Shown: positions 60,032-64,000 of the stretch, piece by piece
How the letters are laid out: every line of letters begins with the position of its first letter
Position numbering within the stretch: position 1 is the stretch's first letter
NCBI GenBank assembly: GCA_965248675.1
Contig: CBDFJZ010000008.1
Location: 1,240,001-1,304,000, forward strand
Reading direction: 5' to 3'
From: UBA6627 sp965248675
Lineage (GTDB): Bacteria > Chloroflexota > Dehalococcoidia > UBA2979
Length of the DNA stretch: 64,000 nucleotides
Position numbers and translations under genes: made by a program
The notes under the pieces: generated by a model
The model's database searches: none
What the model saw: only the letters and a program-made list of their open reading frames with translations
Told to the model about the DNA's origin: nothing

Positions 60032-60595
60032 TCAACTAATTGCTGACCGAGCTAACAATTCGTGACGCGGTGCACTATTTCCGAGGTCGGATCGATAGAG
60101 CGAAACGGAGGGTGCGAGGTGCCGGTTCGAGGCCGGCGGCGGCAGATTTCGCACTGCGTCGGCCAGCGCCCGCCGCTGATCCGCACCCGCCTGGCGGCGC
60201 ACCCGCGCGAGCGTCAGATGCGGACGCCATGCCGTCTCCGGGGGCCGAAGACCGGCCTCCGAGATCGCCCGGTCGATCTGGCCGAGCAATCTGGTCGCAC
60301 CGGCGTCGTCGATCGCAACGCCCAGCCAGACCACATTCGTCCGTGCTGCGCTGCCGAACGTGCCAGCCGGCTCGAGGTCCAACTCGATCTCGAGCGGTCC
60401 GACAGCCTCGATGCGCCGCACGAGATCCGGCACGCGGCCGTCATCGACCTCGCCGAGGAAGCGCACGGTCACGTGCAACTGCTCGGGTGCCACGAATCGC
60501 AGCTCCGCCTCGAACCGGCCGGCCAGGCGCCGTCGGAGGCTTACCGCGACGGTACGCCAGGCGTCTGGGATGTCGATCGCCGTGTAGAGTCGCAT
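60032..60595 (-). CDS. thpR: RNA 2',3'-cyclic phosphodiesterase
   Basis: A 187-residue 2H-phosphoesterase. The two HxTx motifs are HVTV (41-44) and HLTL (126-129). RLYTAIDIPDAWRTVAVSLRRRL and RFVAPEQLHVTVRFLGEV are typical of the ThpR/LigT group, which opens 2',3'-cyclic phosphate ends to 2'-phosphates. ATG 60595 is chosen; the open frame beyond is antisense to the next gene. Confidence 0.93.
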   Translation of the reverse strand: MRLYTAIDIPDAWRTVAVSLRRRLAGRFEAELRFVAPEQLHVTVRFLGEVDDGRVPDLVRRIEAVGPLEIELDLEPAGTFGSAARTNVVWLGVAIDDAGATRLLGQIDRAISEAGLRPPETAWRPHLTLARVRRQAGADQRRALADAVRNLPPPASNRHLAPSVSLYRSDLGNSAPRHELLARSAIS

Positions 60596-60785
60596 CGACA
60601 GACCTTGATCGCGGCCCGGTCCCGGCCCTCGTCGCGTCCCTGTCGCTGCCTCTTCGCGGCCCTGTGGACAGCGGGGGCGCGCTGCTTCATCGTATGGGGA
60701 GGCGTCACAGACGGCGCGCACCCGTGGCGGGGTGCCGGACGGCTCGTTCACGACCGACGATCGGCGTGAGGAGCCGGGGAGCCGT

Positions 60786-61457
60786 ATGTCGTCCTTGCCC
60801 CAACGCAACGCCCCTGGCGATTTCGGCCGCCGCCGGCCGCCGCAACTGCGCGCGCTCGATCCGTCCCCGGCCACGCGCCGACGACGCAAGCGACGGTTCG
60901 AGGGCTACCGCGGCGCGATCTTCGTGACGGTCCTGGCGAGCGCGCTGATCGCCGTCGTCTGGCTCGTCCCCTTCGAAACGCTGAACGCCTCGGACGAGGC
61001 GATCGCCTGGCTCGAGTCACGCCTCACCCCAGCGGGGCAGGCACTCGCCACCACTGGCCTCGTCACTCTCGCGCTGCTCAGCCTCGCCCTGGCATGGGCG
61101 CGAGCGACCGCGCTGCGGCGGCCGGTGTCGCTGCCGGGCAGCGGCAAGATCGGCGTCGACGAGATCGGCTCGTGGCTCCGCCAGATGATCGAGGCGCGCG
61201 AGGACATCAGAGTCGCCGAGATCCGGATCGACAACCTGCACGGGCGCGGCGTCCGCGTCTCATCGCGGATCCACGTCGCCTCGCATGCGAATCTGACCGG
61301 CGCGATCGAGGCCGTCTCCGAGGCCGCTGAACTGCTGCTTCACGGCCATCTGCTGGTCCGCTTATCATCGCCTCCGTCGATCGAAGTCCACTTCGACGAA
61401 CTCGACCTCCGATCGGGACGGGTGCATGACCAACGAACGAGCGCGGCGCATCGTTGA
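60786..61457 (+). CDS. AmaP/Asp23-like membrane protein
   Basis: A 223-residue protein from ATG 60786 with GGGGAG just upstream. A basic N terminus is followed by two transmembrane helices (about 42-62 and 80-98) and a cytosolic domain of about 120 residues. This has the strand-helix pattern of Asp23/AmaP proteins (VRVSSRIHVASHANLTGAIEAVSEAAELLLHGHLLV). AmaP anchors Asp23 at the membrane in staphylococci. The assignment is by topology and pattern. Its 3' end overlaps scpB by 32 bp. Confidence 0.65.
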   Translation: MSSLPQRNAPGDFGRRRPPQLRALDPSPATRRRRKRRFEGYRGAIFVTVLASALIAVVWLVPFETLNASDEAIAWLESRLTPAGQALATTGLVTLALLSLALAWARATALRRPVSLPGSGKIGVDEIGSWLRQMIEAREDIRVAEIRIDNLHGRGVRVSSRIHVASHANLTGAIEAVSEAAELLLHGHLLVRLSSPPSIEVHFDELDLRSGRVHDQRTSAAHR

Positions 61458-62646
61458 CGTCCCCTCGGCAACCCCACTCCCCGACCCCGAACACCCCGAA
61501 GCCGAACACCCCGGTACCGAGCCCGCCGGCGCCGAATCTTCCGTCACGGGAGCAGCCGCCGGCGCCGTCGACGACGCTGCCGAAGCTTCGGAGGTCGCCA
61601 GAGCAGTAGACGCCGTGCCGCCCGCGGACGATCAGCCCGAGGCCTTCGCGACCGACGCGCCCGCGAACAAAGACGCGTCTCACGCCGAGGAGCCCGACGA
61701 TCAGGACGCCGCCGAACCGAGCGTGGCCGAGGTAGCAGCCGTCGCCGAGGACGATCCCGCCGAGCCGGACGACGACGACGCCGTGACCGCCGAGTACGAG
61801 GCGCTGCCGAGCGTGCTCGAGGCGCTGCTGTTCGTCGCCGACGAGCCGATCGCGGCCTCCGCGCTCGGCCGCGCCCTCGAGCTCACGCCGGCGCAGGTGC
61901 GGCGCGGCCTCGATGAGCTGGCCGAGGCGCTCCGCGAGGAGGGCCGAGGTGTGCGTCTCCAGCAAGGCCCGGACGGCGCGCAGCTCGTGACCGCGCCCGA
62001 CCTCGCCAGGACCGTCGAGCACTTCCTCGGTCTCGGAGCGAACCGCCGGCTCTCGAATGCCGCGCTCGAAACGCTCGCGATCGTCGCCTACCGGCAGCCG
62101 GTCACCCGCCACGCGATCGACCAGATCCGCGGCGTGAACAGCGACGGCGCCGTCGCGACGTTGCGCGCGCGCGGGTTGATCGAGGGCATCGGACGCGCGC
62201 CCGGCCCCGGTCCCCCGCTGCTCTTCAGCACCACCCAGCGCTTCCTGGAGCACTTCGGTCTGGAGCGACCGGACGAGCTGCCGCCACTTCCCGAGGAAGT
62301 CGGGCTGCCCGCGGAGGCCCACGGCGCGCAGCTCGCCCTGGAGACGGCCGTCGACGAGGAGGTCGGGGCGCTCGAGGATGCGGACCAACAGGCGAGCCAG
62401 CTCACCTTCGACGACGAAGCACGCGTAGACGACCTCGTCGAAGCGTCGGACGACGAGGACTTCGAGGACGAGGACTTCGAGGACGGCGAGTTCGAGGACG
62501 AGCAGATCGAGCGCGACGGGATCGAGGACGATCCCGTGCTCGAGATCAGCGGCGACCTCGATGACCTCAGTCGCGCGGCCGGTGCGGCGCTCGGCGGTCC
62601 GGGCGAGGCGCCGGACGCCACGTCAGACGATCGGTCCGACGAGTAG
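61426..62646 (+). CDS. scpB: segregation and condensation protein ScpB with acidic extensions
   Basis: A 406-residue protein. The ScpB core is residues about 123-290: two winged helices (LPSVLEALLFVADEPIAASALGRALEL... RLSNAALETLAIVAYRQPVTRHAIDQIRGVNSDGAVATLRARGLIEGIGR... LLFSTTQRFLEHFGL). About 120 residues before and 115 after are Asp/Glu/Ala-rich, which makes the protein twice the usual 180-200. ScpB dimers bind SMC-ScpA to load at parS; the parS/ParB system is in the same window. scpA is not visible. Confidence 0.93.
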   Translation: MTNERARRIVDVPSATPLPDPEHPEAEHPGTEPAGAESSVTGAAAGAVDDAAEASEVARAVDAVPPADDQPEAFATDAPANKDASHAEEPDDQDAAEPSVAEVAAVAEDDPAEPDDDDAVTAEYEALPSVLEALLFVADEPIAASALGRALELTPAQVRRGLDELAEALREEGRGVRLQQGPDGAQLVTAPDLARTVEHFLGLGANRRLSNAALETLAIVAYRQPVTRHAIDQIRGVNSDGAVATLRARGLIEGIGRAPGPGPPLLFSTTQRFLEHFGLERPDELPPLPEEVGLPAEAHGAQLALETAVDEEVGALEDADQQASQLTFDDEARVDDLVEASDDEDFEDEDFEDGEFEDEQIERDGIEDDPVLEISGDLDDLSRAAGAALGGPGEAPDATSDDRSDE

Positions 62647-62650
62647 TTGG

Positions 62651-62950
62651 ATGACCACGGTCAGCGTCATCCTGACGCTGCACATTCCCGAAGCGCGCTC
62701 ACTGAAGGACAAGCGATCCGTCGTACGGTCGCTGGTTGAACGGCTGCGTCGCCGGCTTGACGTCTCGGCCGCCGAGGTCGGTCTGCAGGACGACCGGCGG
62801 CGCGCGCAGATCGGATTCGCGGTCGTCTCGGGTTCGCCCTCGGTGGCGCGCGGCCTCGCCGAGGACGCGCTACGGTTCGCGGAGCGCGAGCTGATCGGCC
62901 GCGCCGAGGTCATGGACGTCACACGCGAGGAACACGTCCTCGCCAGCTAG
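62651..62950 (+). CDS. YlxP-family (DUF503) protein
   Basis: A 99-residue DUF503 protein. VSVILTLHIPEARSLKDKRSVVRSLVERLRRRLDVSAAEVGLQDDRRRAQIGFAVVSG matches the family, including the SLKDKR motif. YlxP is usually beside infB/rbfA; here it follows scpB by 4 bp. Some members have been linked to ribosome assembly, but the role is unsettled. Confidence 0.92.
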   Translation: MTTVSVILTLHIPEARSLKDKRSVVRSLVERLRRRLDVSAAEVGLQDDRRRAQIGFAVVSGSPSVARGLAEDALRFAERELIGRAEVMDVTREEHVLAS

Positions 62951-62985
62951 CGCGCCGGCGTCGCCGCTACGGGCTCGAGACACAC

Positions 62986-63009
62986 GAACGGCCCCCGTGG
63001 GGGCCGTTC
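62986..63009. terminator. hairpin terminator after ylxP
   Basis: Ten-base perfect arms (62986-62995, 63000-63009) enclose CGTG, 36 bp after the DUF503 stop. No T tract; stem is GC-rich. Confidence 0.65.
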
Positions 63010-63083
63010 ACTCGGTATGAGTACCGCCGCGGGGCCGCGAATGCGGTCACCGGGCCGGTCGTCCCATCAGTCGAGTAGCAGTG

Positions 63084-63383
63084 CTACCCGTAGAACGGGA
63101 ACTGGGTCTCGATCGCTCGGTTCAGGTCCTTGCGCGCCTCCTCGATGGTGGGCGCAACCCCTGGCCGTGAGCGGCCGATCAATGCGTTGTAGTACCGCTC
63201 GAGTCGAATCAGTGCGAGTCCCTTCTTCGGTTGGTCCGCGAGGTTCGCTTGACCACCTATATTGAGTATCGGCCTCTCTGGTGGCTTCTGCAAGTGAAAG
63301 TGCGCACAATCACGTGAAATCCACGTAAATTGTCGCGCAGGCCATAACGACCCACCATCGGGGTCGACCCTGATCCAGAACAT
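63084..63383 (-). CDS. hypothetical protein, uncertain
   Basis: A 99-codon frame in a stretch that is clearly less GC-rich than its surroundings. The last 60 residues look protein-like (KKGLALIRLERYYNALIGRSRPGVAPTIEEARKDLNRAIETQFPFYG, two amphipathic helices). ATG 63383 has no clear ribosome site and a TAG lies three codons upstream. It might be a small acquired gene or the tail of a decayed one; no family recognised. Confidence 0.35.
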   Translation of the reverse strand: MFWIRVDPDGGSLWPARQFTWISRDCAHFHLQKPPERPILNIGGQANLADQPKKGLALIRLERYYNALIGRSRPGVAPTIEEARKDLNRAIETQFPFYG

Positions 63384-63443
63384 CGCCCGTCGCTACTGGC
63401 GGAATCAGACCACGCTAGACACTCGGAATGTTGAGCAGGGCGC

Positions 63444-64000
63444 TCAGGAACCCACCAGCGAACACAGCAGATCGTAAGGGAGCGCGCCATCGACGCGCGC
63501 TCTGACCATCGATCCAGCCGGAAACTCACCTTTGACGAACGCGAGGCCGTCCACCTCTGGCGCATCACGCACCGTCCGGCCCACCACGACCGGCCCGCCG
63601 CCCGCTGATTCGACCGGCTCCACCGACTCCACGAGGACGTCGACGTCGCTGCCCACCACCCCGCGATTGGCCTCGTGAGAGATCGACTGCGCCAGCTCCA
63701 TCAGCCGTCCGTAGCGGTCGACCTTGACGTCCTCCGGCACCTGATCGGGCATTCCCGCCGCCGGCGTCCCCGCCTGCGGTGAGTAGGTGAACGCCCCGAG
63801 GTGTTCGAATCGCTGCTCCTCGACGAACGCCAGCAACGCGTCGAACTCAGCCTCCGTCTCGCCTGGGAACCCGACGATGAACGTCGACCGCAGCACGGCA
63901 TCCGGCATCGCCTCGCGAATGTGGGCGATGCTTTCGCGCGACTTGTTCACTGTCGGTCGCTGCATCCGCTTCAGCATCGAGGGCGCCGCGTGCTGCAGCG
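63444..64000 (-). CDS. rimO: ribosomal protein uS12 methylthiotransferase, C-terminal part
   Basis: A partial gene that enters from beyond 64000. The visible part begins LQHAAPSMLKRMQRP and has RESIAHIREAMPDAVLRSTFIVGFPGETEAEFDALLAFVEEQRFEHLGAFTYSPQAGTPAAGMPDQVPEDVK, typical of the radical SAM domain end, and a TRAM domain (about VGSDVDVLVESVEPVESAGGGPVVVGRTVRDAPEVDGLAFVKGEFPAGSMVRARVDGALPYDL). RimO is favoured over MiaB by the LKRMxRP and FTYSPQAGTPA segments. It methylthiolates Asp in uS12. The iron-sulfur CxxxCxxC part is outside the window. Confidence 0.88.
   Translation of the reverse strand, partial: LQHAAPSMLKRMQRPTVNKSRESIAHIREAMPDAVLRSTFIVGFPGETEAEFDALLAFVEEQRFEHLGAFTYSPQAGTPAAGMPDQVPEDVKVDRYGRLMELAQSISHEANRGVVGSDVDVLVESVEPVESAGGGPVVVGRTVRDAPEVDGLAFVKGEFPAGSMVRARVDGALPYDLLCSLVGS

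Noticed and set aside
63306..63321. Second parS-like site (ATCACGTGAAAT)
   Set aside because: Only the central ten positions match the 16-bp consensus; the outer positions required for ParB are wrong.

Overview
The window is a stretch of GC-rich bacterial chromosome packed with short operons on both strands. The gene content (ParABS/rpmH-rnpA-yidD-yidC-jag cluster, RicT, GerW/YtfJ family protein, DUF2851, DUF1122, SWIM-domain protein, archaeal-type FBP aldolase/phosphatase, HrcA/CIRCE control of groESL, several acyl-CoA dehydrogenase and CoA-transferase genes, no outer-membrane biogenesis genes) suggests Chloroflexota, possibly a Dehalococcoidia-like lineage. The phylum is inference; no rRNA gene is present to settle it.

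Layout. 1-6.4 kb: YqeK-like HD hydrolase, a histidine kinase, HtpX, then a minus-strand cluster of three unusual genes: a cytosolic Ig-like/Gly-rich protein, a ligase-like/transmembrane/NTF2-like giant carrying two compensating frameshifts, and a small DG-repeat protein. 6.5-9 kb: two acyl-CoA dehydrogenases, one frameshifted. 9.3-18.7 kb: a serine beta-lactamase-fold/coiled-coil ORF, flavin reductase, response regulator, ABC exporter pair, GerW-like protein, thioesterase, tRNA-Thr, MerR regulator, and a peroxiredoxin whose peroxidatic residue is encoded by in-frame TGA followed by a SECIS-like hairpin. 18.7-27.9 kb: lytic transglycosylase, then the origin-proximal cluster rpmH-rnpA-yidD-beta-propeller lipoprotein-yidC-jag-pfkB-parA-parB, with a perfect parS site inside the first codons of the lipoprotein gene. 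28-34.5 kb: minus-strand housekeeping operons (RicT, AMMECR1, sulfurtransferase; HolB, LysA) and a CDF transporter with an internal stop.

34.5-37.9 kb: a MutY-like glycosylase whose 3' end is present twice, in diverged form, on either side of a lower-GC island of about 2.1 kb that carries an unrecognised, partly broken minus-strand operon. 37.9-44.8 kb: metallo-beta-lactamase-fold hydrolase, M16 peptidase, groL/groS with CIRCE, XRE regulator, DUF2851, TsaD. 44.8-50.8 kb: PP2C-like/beta-propeller membrane protein, a 25-bp tandem repeat, DMT transporter, enoyl-CoA hydratase, CaiB-type CoA-transferase. 50.8-59.6 kb: MoaC-MoaA-RdgB, lipoprotein, two unrelated fructose-1,6-bisphosphatases side by side, DUF1122, FolC, FabF. 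59.6-64 kb: SWIM protein, ThpR, AmaP-like membrane protein, ScpB, YlxP, and the C-terminal part of RimO running off the window.

At least six genes are interrupted by one-base indels, mostly in short G/C homopolymers, and two by in-frame TGA codons outside any selenoprotein context. This pattern looks at least partly like residual assembly error, so each broken gene is described with its probable intact reading. The peroxiredoxin TGA differs: it lies exactly at the catalytic chalcogen position and is followed by a hairpin.
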